This document shows positions 7,906 to 16,941 of a stretch of 64,000 bases of DNA, piece by piece (the stretch's first letter is position 1; the number at the start of each line of letters is the position of its first letter). The notes beneath the pieces are model-generated. The model saw only the letters and a program-made list of their open reading frames with translations, had not been told where the DNA came from and did not search any database. This DNA is from CBDIHP01 sp965279195. GTDB lineage: Bacteria > Planctomycetota > Planctomycetia > Isosphaerales > Isosphaeraceae. The DNA lies in the NCBI GenBank assembly GCA_965279195.1, contig CBDIHP010000045.1:248001-312000 (forward strand). The letters are read 5' to 3'. Position numbers and translations under genes: made by a program.

Positions 7906-10599
7906 TCAGAGGTCGTAATCCTGAATGTCCAGCCAGTTCGGCCCGACGCCCAGGTCCACCCTGAGCGGCACGTCGAGCGGCAGCGCGGAGGTCATGGCCT
8001 CCTTGACCACGGCCGCGAGGGTGGCGATCTCCCCGTCCGGGGCTTCGAACACCAGTTCGTCATGGATTTGCAGGAGCATGCGGGATTTCAGGCCCTTGCT
8101 CCGGATCGACTCATCCACCAGAAGCATCGCCTTCTTGATCAGATCGGCCGCCGAACCCTGGATCACGGTGTTCACCGCCGTACGCTCCGCGAGGTTGCGG
8201 TTCCGCCCGGTGGTGGACTTGATTCCATTGATCGGTCGCCGCCGCCCGAGGATCGTCTCGACTCGCCCCTTCGCCAGGGCGGATTCGAGCGTATCGGTGA
8301 TGAACGTCGTGACCCCGGCATACTCCTGGAAGTACGCGTCGATGAACTTCGCGGCGTCGCCCTGGGTGATCCCCAGCCTCGCAGCCAGCCCGAACGCGCT
8401 GAGGCCGTAGATCACACCGAAGTTGACGGTCTTGGCGACCCGACGCTGGTCGGACGTGACGTCCGACTCCGGCACGCCGAAGATCCTCGCCGCCACCACG
8501 GAGTGGATGTCGTGATCCTCGCCGAAGGCCTTCACGAGCGCGGGATCCTTGGAGTAGTGGGCCAGGATCCGGAGCTCGATCTGCGAGTAGTCCGCCGTGA
8601 GCAGGGACCAGCCCTTTTCGCCCGGGATGAAGGCCTGGCGGATCTGCCGGCCGTCCTCGGTCCGCACGGGGATGTTCTGGAGGTTCGGGTCGCTCGAACT
8701 CAGGCGGCCCGTCGCGGCCACCACCTGGTTGAACGACGCGTGCACGCGGCCGTCCTGCGGGTGAACCAGCTCGGGCAGCGTATCCAGGTAGGTGCTCTTG
8801 AGCTTCGAGAGCTGCCGGTGCTGGATCAGGAGGCGCGGCAACTCATGCTTGAGTGCGAGTTCTTCGAGCACCTCGACCGCCGTGCTGGCCTCGCCCCCCG
8901 GCGTCTTCTGGAGCTGGGGCAGCTTCAACTCCTCGAACAGGATCTGCCGGAGCTGCTGCGCCGAGCCGATGTTGAACTCGCGATTGGCCTGCTTGTAGAT
9001 GTCCGCCTCGATCGCGACCAGCCGATCACCAAACTCGCGCGAAAGCCTCTTGAGCAGATCCACATCCACCTTGATGCCGACTGCTTCCATCTCGGCCAGG
9101 ACGCCGATCAGCGGGCGTTCCAGATCGCCATAAAGCCCCCAGAGCCCTTCCTCCTCGACCTTCGGCCGCAGGATTGATTCGATCCGCCAGGTCGCGTCGG
9201 CGTCCTCCCCGGCGTACTCGGCGACGCGGGCGACGTCGATCTGATCCATCGTCTTCTGGTTCTTGCCTTTGCCGATCAGGTCGGTGATCGGGATCATCTC
9301 ATGATCGAGCAGTCGCTTGGACAGTTGATCGAGATTGTGGTTCCGCTCGCCGCTTTCGAGCAGGTAGCTCAGGACCATCGTGTCGGTGATCGGCCCCCGA
9401 ATGGTCAGGCCCGCCCTGCGAAGCACGAGCATGTCGTACTTGACGTTCTGGCCGACCTTCTCGATCTGGGGATTCTCCAGGACCGGCCGCAAGGCTTCGA
9501 GCGTCGCCGTTTCGTCGAGCGTGCGGTCGAACATCGTGGCCCGGATCGGCAGGTAGTACGCCTCCGCTTCCTTCCAGGAGAACGAAAGGCCGACCAGATC
9601 CGCCCTCAGGGGATCGACCGATGTCGTCTCGGTGTCGAAGCAGAAGCGAGGCTGCGAGCCCAGATCCTTAAGGAACCCGGCGAGGCCCTCGGGAGTGTCG
9701 ATCACCTTGTAGGCCGACATGTCCCAGGGCACGGCGGGGGTGTCGTCCACGATCTCGGACAGGAACCGGTGGAAGCCGCAGTCCTGGCAGAGTTGCTTGA
9801 GGGCCTTCGCATTGTAGGAGCAGATCTTGAACTCGTCCCAGTCGATCGGGAGATCCAGATCTTCCTTCAACTGCACCAGTTGCTTGCTGAGTTTCACCGA
9901 CTCCTTCGCGGCGGTCAGGTTCTCCTTGCGCTTGGCGCCGGAGACCTTGTCGATGTTCTCCATCAGGTGTTCGAGCGTGCCGAACTGCTGGAGCAACCCG
10001 GCGGCCGTCTTGACGCCGATCCCGGGCACGCCGGGGACGTTGTCGACCGTGTCGCCGGTCAGGGCCAGGAGGTCGACGACCTGATCGGGTCGCACGCCCC
10101 AGTCCTTCTCCAGGGCGGCGGCGTCCATGAACTCCTGCTTGCGCAGGTTCAGGATCGTGGTGTGGTCGTCGATGAGCTGGCGCGCGTCCTTGTCGGCCGT
10201 GCAGATGACCACGTCGAGCCCATGCTCGACGCCGCGACGGGCGAGGGTCGCGATGATGTCGTCCGCCTCGGCCCCCTCCTGCATCAGGATCGGGACGCAG
10301 AACCCCTCGAAGACCCGGCGGATCGTCGGGATCTGGGCCGAGAGGTCCGGCGGGGTCTCGGACCGGTTCGCCTTGTATTCCGGGAACAGGTCCGACCGGA
10401 AGACCTTGCCCGCGCCATCGAAGGCGGCGACGAGATAGTCGGGCTTGCGATTCTTGATGAGATTGGAGACGTCCCGGTAGATGCCGAAGACCGCGTTCGT
10501 CGGCTGTCCCGAGGGCCCGGTCATCTCGTCGATGGCGTGGAAGACCTGGAAGATCAGCGAGTACGCATCCAGGATGTAGAACGTGGGACGGTTGCTCAT
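7906..10599 (-). CDS. polA: DNA polymerase I
   Basis: An 897-residue DNA polymerase I for gap filling, primer removal and repair. All three domains appear intact. The 5'-nuclease is at about 1-290 (FDGAGKVFR, EADDIIATLA, LTGDTVDNVPGVPGIG). The 3'-5' exonuclease follows at about 310-510 with its acidic residues (FDTETTSVDP, DTMVLSYLLE, YAGEDADAT). The polymerase domain is at about 520-897 (motif A ADYSQIELR, motif B RRVAKTVNFGVIYG, motif C QIHDELVFE). The proofreading site therefore looks active, unlike in some bacteria. It is the last gene of the envelope run, 49 nt after the plsY fusion. Confidence 0.98.
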   Translation of the reverse strand: MSNRPTFYILDAYSLIFQVFHAIDEMTGPSGQPTNAVFGIYRDVSNLIKNRKPDYLVAAFDGAGKVFRSDLFPEYKANRSETPPDLSAQIPTIRRVFEGFCVPILMQEGAEADDIIATLARRGVEHGLDVVICTADKDARQLIDDHTTILNLRKQEFMDAAALEKDWGVRPDQVVDLLALTGDTVDNVPGVPGIGVKTAAGLLQQFGTLEHLMENIDKVSGAKRKENLTAAKESVKLSKQLVQLKEDLDLPIDWDEFKICSYNAKALKQLCQDCGFHRFLSEIVDDTPAVPWDMSAYKVIDTPEGLAGFLKDLGSQPRFCFDTETTSVDPLRADLVGLSFSWKEAEAYYLPIRATMFDRTLDETATLEALRPVLENPQIEKVGQNVKYDMLVLRRAGLTIRGPITDTMVLSYLLESGERNHNLDQLSKRLLDHEMIPITDLIGKGKNQKTMDQIDVARVAEYAGEDADATWRIESILRPKVEEEGLWGLYGDLERPLIGVLAEMEAVGIKVDVDLLKRLSREFGDRLVAIEADIYKQANREFNIGSAQQLRQILFEELKLPQLQKTPGGEASTAVEVLEELALKHELPRLLIQHRQLSKLKSTYLDTLPELVHPQDGRVHASFNQVVAATGRLSSSDPNLQNIPVRTEDGRQIRQAFIPGEKGWSLLTADYSQIELRILAHYSKDPALVKAFGEDHDIHSVVAARIFGVPESDVTSDQRRVAKTVNFGVIYGLSAFGLAARLGITQGDAAKFIDAYFQEYAGVTTFITDTLESALAKGRVETILGRRRPINGIKSTTGRNRNLAERTAVNTVIQGSAADLIKKAMLLVDESIRSKGLKSRMLLQIHDELVFEAPDGEIATLAAVVKEAMTSALPLDVPLRVDLGVGPNWLDIQDYDL

Positions 10600-10648
10600 G
10601 GATGGACTCGGTGGTTCCGTGTTGGATCGGCGTGTGGCATCGCCGCCG

Positions 10649-12424
10649 TCAGTGCCTGTGGCGATCCGGCGCCTCGGCGTCGGACACGCGGGTCGGAGGC
10701 CGGCGTTCGATCTCGATCAGGTGGATGCTCCCGCCCGCCCGGTTGGCCACCGCAATCCAGCCTTTCTCCGGCGAGACGGCCACTCCGATCGGCCGGGTCG
10801 CGCTGAACGAAGTCCGACCGCGAATGCTGAGCCGTCCGCTCCGCCCCGGCCCCGTCCCCAGGATTTCAATACCTGATCCGAAAGGCAAGCCGCAGACCAA
10901 CCGCCCGTCGTCGGTACCTAGCGGTTGCAAATCACTCAGCCCGTCGTCCATCGGAGTCCGCGTGGGCTCGTCGGCGGGGTTGCCTGTCCATTTCCACAAC
11001 TCCGACGCCGCGACGTCGGAAATGAGCAACGCGCAGTCGGCGTCGAATCGGACGGCCTCCGGGCCATGTCCTTTCCCCATCACCTTCTTCGCGAGAATCG
11101 TCGGCGAAGCAGGGGACTTCATATCGATCAACGCCACTGATTCCGACCCCTGCAGGCTGACGGCCGCCCGCGTGCCCTTCGCATCGAGAGCGAGGCGGAT
11201 AGGGTCGTCCTTGGCGTCAAATTCGACCTTGCCCACAACCTTGCCGCAAGCCATCTCGATGACAGTGACCGACGGCGCCGGCCTGTGCGAACCGCCTTCG
11301 GCCGAGCCGGAGAGCAATACCAGGGCATGCGACCCATCGCCCGTCATTGCGATGTCGTCGGGATAGTAGCCCACGGCCACCCGATGACCGATTGGTTTGC
11401 CCTCATGTGAGTAGACGTCCCACCAACCTTCCTCCACATGTCGCCGGTCGTTGTTGGGACGCTGGAGCACATAGAGGCGATCCGACGTGGCCCAGATAGC
11501 CATCGGGCGGCCTTCGAGAAGGATCTCGGCCTGCTTCTTCATCTCGGGGCGGGAGGCCGGGTCGTAGACCAGGACCCGCGTGTATCGGGGGCAGGTGACG
11601 AATAAACGCTTGGCATCGGGCGAGAATGCGATCCGCTCGGACCGCTGGTAGCCCGTCGCGGCCCGCGAGACCTCGCGCAGGGTGATGTCCGGGAGTTCGA
11701 GGATCGGGGCTTCTGCTGCCTTCAACGCGAGAAAGCCGGCGGCGGCGATCACGACGAGGGCACCGACGACCCAGGCCGCAACATGCCCGCTCGCTCGCTT
11801 CTTCCGGAACGACACCCTGGGTTCTTCGCCCTTGATGATTCGCCTGATATTCATACGATGTCGCGCCACGACAAGGACGAGCAAAAGGAGGCAGACGACG
11901 CTCAGGGCCCGATTCTCGGGCGACCAAGGCGATGGCGTGCGATCGAAGTGTGCATAGACAAACACGACGCCTGCGAGAAGCGACGCGGCCGAGACCATCT
12001 TCGTGATCGTCAAGAAGACGATGAAGCCGAATAGCATCGCCACGCTCGGCACGGGATCGAGCGCGAGCAGGGCACCCAGGCTGGTGGCGACGCCCTTCCC
12101 CCCCTTGAATTTGAGGTAGGCCGGGAAGTTATGCCCCAGGATCGTGGCCAGCCCGATGAGGACCCTGGCATCGGGGCCGATCGCGAAGCCGGACTGGTCG
12201 AGGAGCTTCGGCAGCCCCCAGGTGGGCAGGAACCCCTTGAGGGCATCGAGAGCGAAGACGAGGAGGAAGTACCGAAAGCCGAGCGTGCGACCGACGTTCG
12301 TCGCGCCGATGTTGCCCGATCCGACCGTCCGGATGTCGATCTTCCCGAACCATCGCCCGACCAGCAGGCCGAAGGGGATCGACCCGATCAGGTAGGCGAC
12401 CAGGATCGCCAGGGCCCCGATCAT
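10649..12424 (-). CDS. plsY: glycerol-3-phosphate acyltransferase PlsY fused to a beta-propeller-like domain
   Basis: A 591-residue protein. Residues 1 to about 205 are a complete PlsY, the membrane acyltransferase that uses acyl-phosphate to make lysophosphatidic acid: GSIPFGLLVGR, the motif GSGNIGATNV, GHNFP and FKGGKGVA are all present across several membrane helices. A basic linker and a further hydrophobic helix (about 215-240) lead into about 330 residues with repeated RIAFSPDAKRLFV, DIAMTGDGSHALV and IGVAVSPEKGWIAVAN units. That is the blade pattern of YVTN/NHL-type propellers, probably periplasmic. Ordinary PlsY is about 200 residues. The start overlaps the upstream nucleotidyltransferase stop by 4 nt (ATGA). 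The propeller's ligand is unknown. Confidence 0.9.
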   Translation of the reverse strand: MIGALAILVAYLIGSIPFGLLVGRWFGKIDIRTVGSGNIGATNVGRTLGFRYFLLVFALDALKGFLPTWGLPKLLDQSGFAIGPDARVLIGLATILGHNFPAYLKFKGGKGVATSLGALLALDPVPSVAMLFGFIVFLTITKMVSAASLLAGVVFVYAHFDRTPSPWSPENRALSVVCLLLLVLVVARHRMNIRRIIKGEEPRVSFRKKRASGHVAAWVVGALVVIAAAGFLALKAAEAPILELPDITLREVSRAATGYQRSERIAFSPDAKRLFVTCPRYTRVLVYDPASRPEMKKQAEILLEGRPMAIWATSDRLYVLQRPNNDRRHVEEGWWDVYSHEGKPIGHRVAVGYYPDDIAMTGDGSHALVLLSGSAEGGSHRPAPSVTVIEMACGKVVGKVEFDAKDDPIRLALDAKGTRAAVSLQGSESVALIDMKSPASPTILAKKVMGKGHGPEAVRFDADCALLISDVAASELWKWTGNPADEPTRTPMDDGLSDLQPLGTDDGRLVCGLPFGSGIEILGTGPGRSGRLSIRGRTSFSATRPIGVAVSPEKGWIAVANRAGGSIHLIEIERRPPTRVSDAEAPDRHRH

Positions 12425-13194
12425 GACGGGGCTCCCTTCTCGGCGGCCAGTCGGAAGTGCGGCCGAGGGATTTCGCTCTCACCCAGGAAGGCGGAACGGC
12501 GGGCCTGGAAGTCCTCGATCGCCGTGGCGTAGTCGTCGTGCCGGCCGATGTCGAGCCAGTAGCACGGCTGTCGGTAGCAGTGAACCGGCCTGCCGTCGGA
12601 GCGGATGGTTTCCAGCAGGTCGGGCATCTGAAGACACTGGTTGGGCTTGAGGTAATCCCACGCCTCGGGCGAGAGGATGTAGATGCCCATGCTCACCTGG
12701 AATGAGTATGTGGGCTTTTCCTGATAGCCGGTCAGGATGTGCGGGTCCTGGCCGAACTGGAGGACGCCGAAGTCGATCCGGACCTCGCGGGGATACGAGG
12801 CGATCGTCGCCGATGCCCCTCGCGACGTGTGGAACCGGTACATCTCCGCGAAGCTCAGCGTCGTCAGGATGTCGCCGTTGATGACGAGCACCGGCTCGGT
12901 CGGCCGTTCGAGCAGCGTCAGGCCGCCGGCGGTTCCCAGCGGCGAGTCCTCGCGGACGTAGTTCATCCGGGCGCCGAACTTCTTGCCGTCCCGGAAGAAC
13001 GACTCGATGAACTCGGCGAGGTAGCCGGTGATCACGTCGATGTCGGCGAACCCGAACCGCACGAGCTGGCGGACGACGACCTCCATGATGGGCATGGGGT
13101 CGGCGTCGCCGATCGGCATCAAAGGTTTGGGGAACGTGGCCGTGAAGGGCCGGAGTCGCGTGCCTTTCCCGCCCGCCAGGATGACCGCTCTCAT
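12421..13194 (-). CDS. sugar-phosphate nucleotidyltransferase
   Basis: A 257-residue member of the nucleotidyltransferase family that activates sugar phosphates as NDP-sugars. It begins with the signature GGKGTRLRP (about 8-16) followed by PKPLMPIG, and has the sugar-binding segments LGTAGGL, VINGDIL and YQEKPT. The closest subfamily appears to be mannose-1-phosphate or glucose-1-phosphate transferases; the exact sugar and nucleotide cannot be read from sequence alone. It overlaps the plsY fusion by 4 nt and follows a glycosyltransferase gene by 31 nt, consistent with supplying activated sugar for surface glycans. A GGAG ribosome-binding site precedes the ATG. Confidence 0.87.
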   Translation of the reverse strand: MRAVILAGGKGTRLRPFTATFPKPLMPIGDADPMPIMEVVVRQLVRFGFADIDVITGYLAEFIESFFRDGKKFGARMNYVREDSPLGTAGGLTLLERPTEPVLVINGDILTTLSFAEMYRFHTSRGASATIASYPREVRIDFGVLQFGQDPHILTGYQEKPTYSFQVSMGIYILSPEAWDYLKPNQCLQMPDLLETIRSDGRPVHCYRQPCYWLDIGRHDDYATAIEDFQARRSAFLGESEIPRPHFRLAAEKGAPS

Positions 13195-13225
13195 GATCGA
13201 ACTCCGGTGGGAAGGGAAGCAAGCA

Positions 13226-14431
13226 TCAGGCTGCGCCCGTGATTGTGCGGCCGCGTTTCTCGTCCGCGACGAGCTGGAAGACGTCCAGCAACCGCCGGAC
13301 GTGCAAATCGAACGACTGCTCGCGACCGAGCTTGACCGCCTCCAGGCTCATGGCGTGTCGCGAGGAGTCGTGGGCCATGGCCTCGATGGCCCCGATCAGC
13401 GGATCGATCGCGTCGGGCGAGGGGACCACGAACCCCTGCCGGCCCGCCTCGATCAGCTCGCCCGCGCCGTTGCAGGCGGTGGTGATGACCGGGAGCCCGC
13501 AGGCCAGGGCCTCGAAGACGACCAGCGAGCAGGGGTCGTAGTAGCTGGGCAGGGTGAAGAAGTCGCTCGCGTGGAAGCAAGGGCGGATGTCGCCCTGGAA
13601 GCCCAGGATATGAACGGTGTCCTCCAGGCGGAGGTCGCGGACCATCACCCGGAACGGCCCCGGCTTGCCGCCGCCGCAAACCAGCAGCCGCACGGGCCTG
13701 GCGTTGGGGATCCGCCTCTTGCGTTCGGCGAGGGCATGGATCAGGGGCCGGAGCCCCTTGAGCTGGAAGTTGTGCCCGACGAACAGGCCGACGAGTTCAT
13801 CCTCGCCGAGCCCGTGCCGGGCGCGGAACTGCCGGCGGACCTCGCCGGGGTCGCCGACGCTGAGCCGGTCGGCGTCGATCGCGTTGGGGATCACATGCAC
13901 ACGCGACGCCGGGACGCCGTGGAACCGTTCCAGGTGCGAGCGGACCATCTTGCTCACCGCGACGATCCGCGTGTTCCGCGCGGGGGCGTACTGCTTCGCC
14001 TCGATGGCGTGATAGACCCATGCCTTCGGGTTGATCTTCTTCCCGAGGACGTAGCCGGTCCGGGACAATCCCTGGCGGAACCGCCGGGAGTTGTACTCCA
14101 GGCTGGCGCCGTGGACCCCTCCCTGCGGGATCAGGACGTCTTGCGCCCATGTGTTGATCAGCCCGATCGTGCAGTCGTAGGGCGTGGTGGCACGCCCCAG
14201 CGCGGCCTCGGCCTCGCGGGCGAAGTTCCAGGTGCGCTGCCACTTGGTGAAGCCGGGGGCGTGGACCTTGTGGCAATTCAATCCGTCCGGGAGGCTCTCC
14301 TGACGCCAGTTCTCGGCGTAGAGGTCGAGCGAGTGCCCGGCGTGGATCAGGCGACGGCAGAGGTCGGCCACGTAGGTCTCGGCGCCGCCCCTGGTCGGGT
14401 CGACCCGCTGGAATGACAAGGCCAAACGCAT
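13226..14431 (-). CDS. family 4 glycosyltransferase, WaaG-like
   Basis: A 401-residue GT-B glycosyltransferase of family GT4. The C-terminal nucleotide-sugar domain carries YDPCSLVVFEALACGLPVIT, the EX7E-type motif, and the N-terminal half has the GGAETYVADL loop. Segments such as VGHNFQLKGL and the internal KKINPKAWVYHAIEAKQY resemble WaaG (RfaG), the LPS-core alpha-1,3-glucosyltransferase. Donor and acceptor are not provable here. It sits between a WaaP-like kinase gene (17 nt upstream) and the nucleotidyltransferase gene (31 nt downstream), as expected for a cytoplasmic-face core-assembly enzyme. Confidence 0.88.
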   Translation of the reverse strand: MRLALSFQRVDPTRGGAETYVADLCRRLIHAGHSLDLYAENWRQESLPDGLNCHKVHAPGFTKWQRTWNFAREAEAALGRATTPYDCTIGLINTWAQDVLIPQGGVHGASLEYNSRRFRQGLSRTGYVLGKKINPKAWVYHAIEAKQYAPARNTRIVAVSKMVRSHLERFHGVPASRVHVIPNAIDADRLSVGDPGEVRRQFRARHGLGEDELVGLFVGHNFQLKGLRPLIHALAERKRRIPNARPVRLLVCGGGKPGPFRVMVRDLRLEDTVHILGFQGDIRPCFHASDFFTLPSYYDPCSLVVFEALACGLPVITTACNGAGELIEAGRQGFVVPSPDAIDPLIGAIEAMAHDSSRHAMSLEAVKLGREQSFDLHVRRLLDVFQLVADEKRGRTITGAA

Positions 14432-14448
14432 GCCGGATCCTCCGCTTC

Positions 14449-15291
14449 TCAGCGATTGTGGGCCAGGTACATCGCCGCCTTGGCCCGCACGAACCGCAGC
14501 GTCAACCGAGGGCGGGGCAACGCCATCGCCCGGCGATAGTGCTTCCAGAACCGCAGCGAATCACGCTCGCCAACACCCCCGACGCCGTCGGTCGAGAAGA
14601 GCAACTGGCCGAGGTCCTTCCACCGCCAGCGCGGGGCCGTCCAGCGGTGGAATGCCAGGCGGTGCAGGTCGATCAGGTGGAGCGTCGGCCGGGCATCGTG
14701 CAGCGTAGACATGTCGACGAAGAAGTGGCAGAGGTAGAGATCTTTATGGAACGCGTGGTTCCTGTGCAGTCGCGCGGTGATGTCGGCCATGCGGCGGATC
14801 AGCTTGCGTTTGAGCCGCTCGAAGTCGACCGGATCCATGTCCGCGTCGAGCTTCGGAAGGGCCTCGTGGAGGGGCTCGCAGCCGGTCAGTTCGGCGACCA
14901 TCAGGAAGCTCTTGAGCCGTCCCCAGGGGCCGATGATCTCGCCGGCGCCGACGACTTCCGGGACCGGGATCCCCAGGGCCTTGGCGTGTTCCAGGTGGGC
15001 CCATTCCGCCGACGCCGGCGTGTGCTTGCCGCCGGGGTTCACCAGGGCCCCGAGCCGGTTCCGCCAAGGCAGTTCGTAGTGTCGCTTGAGGAAGACCGAG
15101 AGGTTCCCCTGCGGTGAGTCGAAGCGGACGCGGGCGGTCGAGCGGCCTTGCTTCTCGTGATGCTGGTCATCGGAGCGCAAGGTCATGATGGTCTGTTCGA
15201 GGTCGGCCGGGAGCTGGCCGCGGTGGGACTCATCGAGCCATGTCCAGCGTGCACCACGGACGAGCCGGGTCAGGAGCGAGCCATACTTCAA
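14449..15291 (-). CDS. lipopolysaccharide kinase (Kdo/WaaP) family protein
   Basis: 280 residues. It resembles the protein-kinase-like enzymes that phosphorylate LPS core sugars (WaaP/KdkA/InaA). The catalytic loop HKDLYLCHFFVD (about 178-189) and the following LIDLHRL (about 205) match the family pattern H-x-D-x-x-x-x-H and the metal-binding D. The frame runs far upstream, but that part is antisense to real coding sequence of the previous gene. I choose the TTG at 15291 because it overlaps the upstream stop (TTGA), has AAAGGAG 6 nt upstream, and starts the conserved part. It would add phosphate to the core inside the WaaG/WaaF cluster. Confidence 0.85.
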   Translation of the reverse strand: MKYGSLLTRLVRGARWTWLDESHRGQLPADLEQTIMTLRSDDQHHEKQGRSTARVRFDSPQGNLSVFLKRHYELPWRNRLGALVNPGGKHTPASAEWAHLEHAKALGIPVPEVVGAGEIIGPWGRLKSFLMVAELTGCEPLHEALPKLDADMDPVDFERLKRKLIRRMADITARLHRNHAFHKDLYLCHFFVDMSTLHDARPTLHLIDLHRLAFHRWTAPRWRWKDLGQLLFSTDGVGGVGERDSLRFWKHYRRAMALPRPRLTLRFVRAKAAMYLAHNR

Positions 15292-16862
15292 GGCATGCTC
15301 CTTTCCCAATCGATCGGCCTCGCGAACCGGAAAACCTGGACCCCCTCGCGCGACTGGCCGGCCTTCTCCGGGAACCCGGCGACCTTCGTCCCCGCCCGGG
15401 CCAGGAGGGCCCGGAGCGTCTCCGCCCGGGGACTCTTCGCTTCGATCTCGTCGGTCGTCACGACAATGTAGCGCAGGTTCCTGTCGGTCAGGGCCTGGCG
15501 GACGTGCCAGTAATCGTAACTCGGGCCCCCCTTCAGGAAGGCCGCCCAACCCCGGGTGTCGAGGATCGCGTCGCCCGACTTCGCGTTCTCCGACAGCCAT
15601 CGAGCGGCCTCCTGGTGACCCCAGCGACTCGAATGCGAGCCCTTCGCCTGCGCGGCGACGCCGATCCCCAGCATCGCGACCATGGTCGCCAACGCGATGC
15701 GGCGACCCGCCAGGGCATTCGCCCCGATCAACCTGTGAAGGATTCGAGCGATCCCGCGCATCCCATGCGATGCGAAGGGCATCGAGAGGATGACCAATCC
15801 CAATGCGTGCCGGCCCGAGAGGTATCCCAGACTCATCGCATGCCGGCAGACGACCGCGAAGAAGCAAGCGGCGTAGGCAATCACGAGCCAGCGGCCGGCG
15901 GGCGAGCCCTCGGGGGCGCGCCGAAGCAGCCCGTAGATGACCAGCGGGACGAGGACGACGCTCAATCCTTCGATCCAGTCGTTTGCAAACTCCGACGCGA
16001 TCGCGGGGAAGGACTTCGGGAGGGCCTCGCGGTTCGATTCTTCCTTCGGCGCGAAGCTCCACTTCGCTCCGCGGAACTCGGTCGGCAACCACTGCGGTAC
16101 CGGGCGGGCCGGCCGCGATTTCGGGTCGTTGGTGCCCATGCCGATCCGGAGTGCGAGCTTCTCGGAGACCTTGCCCTTGAAGAGGGTGTAGGCCCCGATG
16201 AGGACCAGCACACCGCAAGCGGAGACCGCCAGCCTGGTCAGCGATCGGCTCCGTTCCGCCTGGCTCTTCTCGCGGATCGCCTTGACGAATCCGAAGAGGC
16301 AAACGACCAGCGGCGCGAGAACCACTTCAGGGCGGGCGAGGTAGCCAATCCCGCCGACGATCCCGCAGGCCAGGGCCGATTGCAGGCTCTGGCGACGGAG
16401 CGCGGCCTCCCCAAGATTGAGAGAAGAGACCATGAAGAACAGAGCCAGGCTGTCGGTCAGCGTGTCGTGACCGATCTGCGCCGGGACGGGTAGGAGTATG
16501 TAGAGGAAGACGGCAAAGGTCGCCGTCCGGCCGTCGAAGAGGGCCGTGGCGAGCTGGTGGAGCGGCCAGAGGAGGGCGACGGCGGCCAGCATGGAGACGA
16601 GCTGGGCGGCGATCCGCCAGGAGTCCGGCCCTTCGCCCGCGAGTCGTGCCACGGCGGGCTCGACGGTCGCGACCAGGGCCGGGTAGAGCGGATGCACGTC
16701 GGCGGAGCGGACGACGTCGGCCCACGGCTGCGTCTGGAATTGCTTCGCGAAGCGGATCAGCTTGAGGCCGTCCTGCGCCGGCAGGGGGGACCGGATCATG
16801 CCCATGATATGCAGCGCCACCGCGAGGATGGCCAGCAGGGGCACAAAACGACGGTCCGACAT
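15288..16862 (-). CDS. GT-C fold membrane glycosyltransferase (PMT/ArnT-like)
   Basis: A 524-residue polytopic protein with about 10 hydrophobic helices and a short N-terminal loop carrying HPLYPAL, the arrangement of GT-C enzymes (family 39/83, ArnT and PMT-like). These use polyprenyl-phosphate sugars on the outer face of the inner membrane. The C-terminal 110 residues are soluble (AARWLSENAKSGDAILDTRG onwards), as in many bacterial DUF2029/GT39-like proteins. Substrate unknown; context suggests modification of LPS or another surface glycan. The ATG has GGAGG upstream. It is the first gene downstream of the 16914-16941 promoter. Confidence 0.82.
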   Translation of the reverse strand: MSDRRFVPLLAILAVALHIMGMIRSPLPAQDGLKLIRFAKQFQTQPWADVVRSADVHPLYPALVATVEPAVARLAGEGPDSWRIAAQLVSMLAAVALLWPLHQLATALFDGRTATFAVFLYILLPVPAQIGHDTLTDSLALFFMVSSLNLGEAALRRQSLQSALACGIVGGIGYLARPEVVLAPLVVCLFGFVKAIREKSQAERSRSLTRLAVSACGVLVLIGAYTLFKGKVSEKLALRIGMGTNDPKSRPARPVPQWLPTEFRGAKWSFAPKEESNREALPKSFPAIASEFANDWIEGLSVVLVPLVIYGLLRRAPEGSPAGRWLVIAYAACFFAVVCRHAMSLGYLSGRHALGLVILSMPFASHGMRGIARILHRLIGANALAGRRIALATMVAMLGIGVAAQAKGSHSSRWGHQEAARWLSENAKSGDAILDTRGWAAFLKGGPSYDYWHVRQALTDRNLRYIVVTTDEIEAKSPRAETLRALLARAGTKVAGFPEKAGQSREGVQVFRFARPIDWERSMP

Positions 16863-16913
16863 CGACGTCCTCCGTGATCGGGCGCACGCCGGCCAATCCT
16901 TGACCGGGGCCGC

Positions 16914-16941
16914 ATTATAGGAAACGCCCGGGGGGGGTCAA
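16914..16941 (-). promoter_or_regulatory. consensus sigma70-type promoter for the envelope run
   Basis: Read on the minus strand: TTGACC at 16941-16936, a 16-nt spacer, and a perfect TATAAT at 16919-16914. The -35 box overlaps the stop codon of the upstream epimerase gene. The expected start site near 16907 leaves a leader of about 45 nt. Confidence 0.78.

Noticed and set aside
7718..7918. Short plus-strand frame upstream of polA
   Set aside because: It overlaps the minus-strand promoter and the leader region and lacks a ribosome-binding site; no resemblance to a protein.
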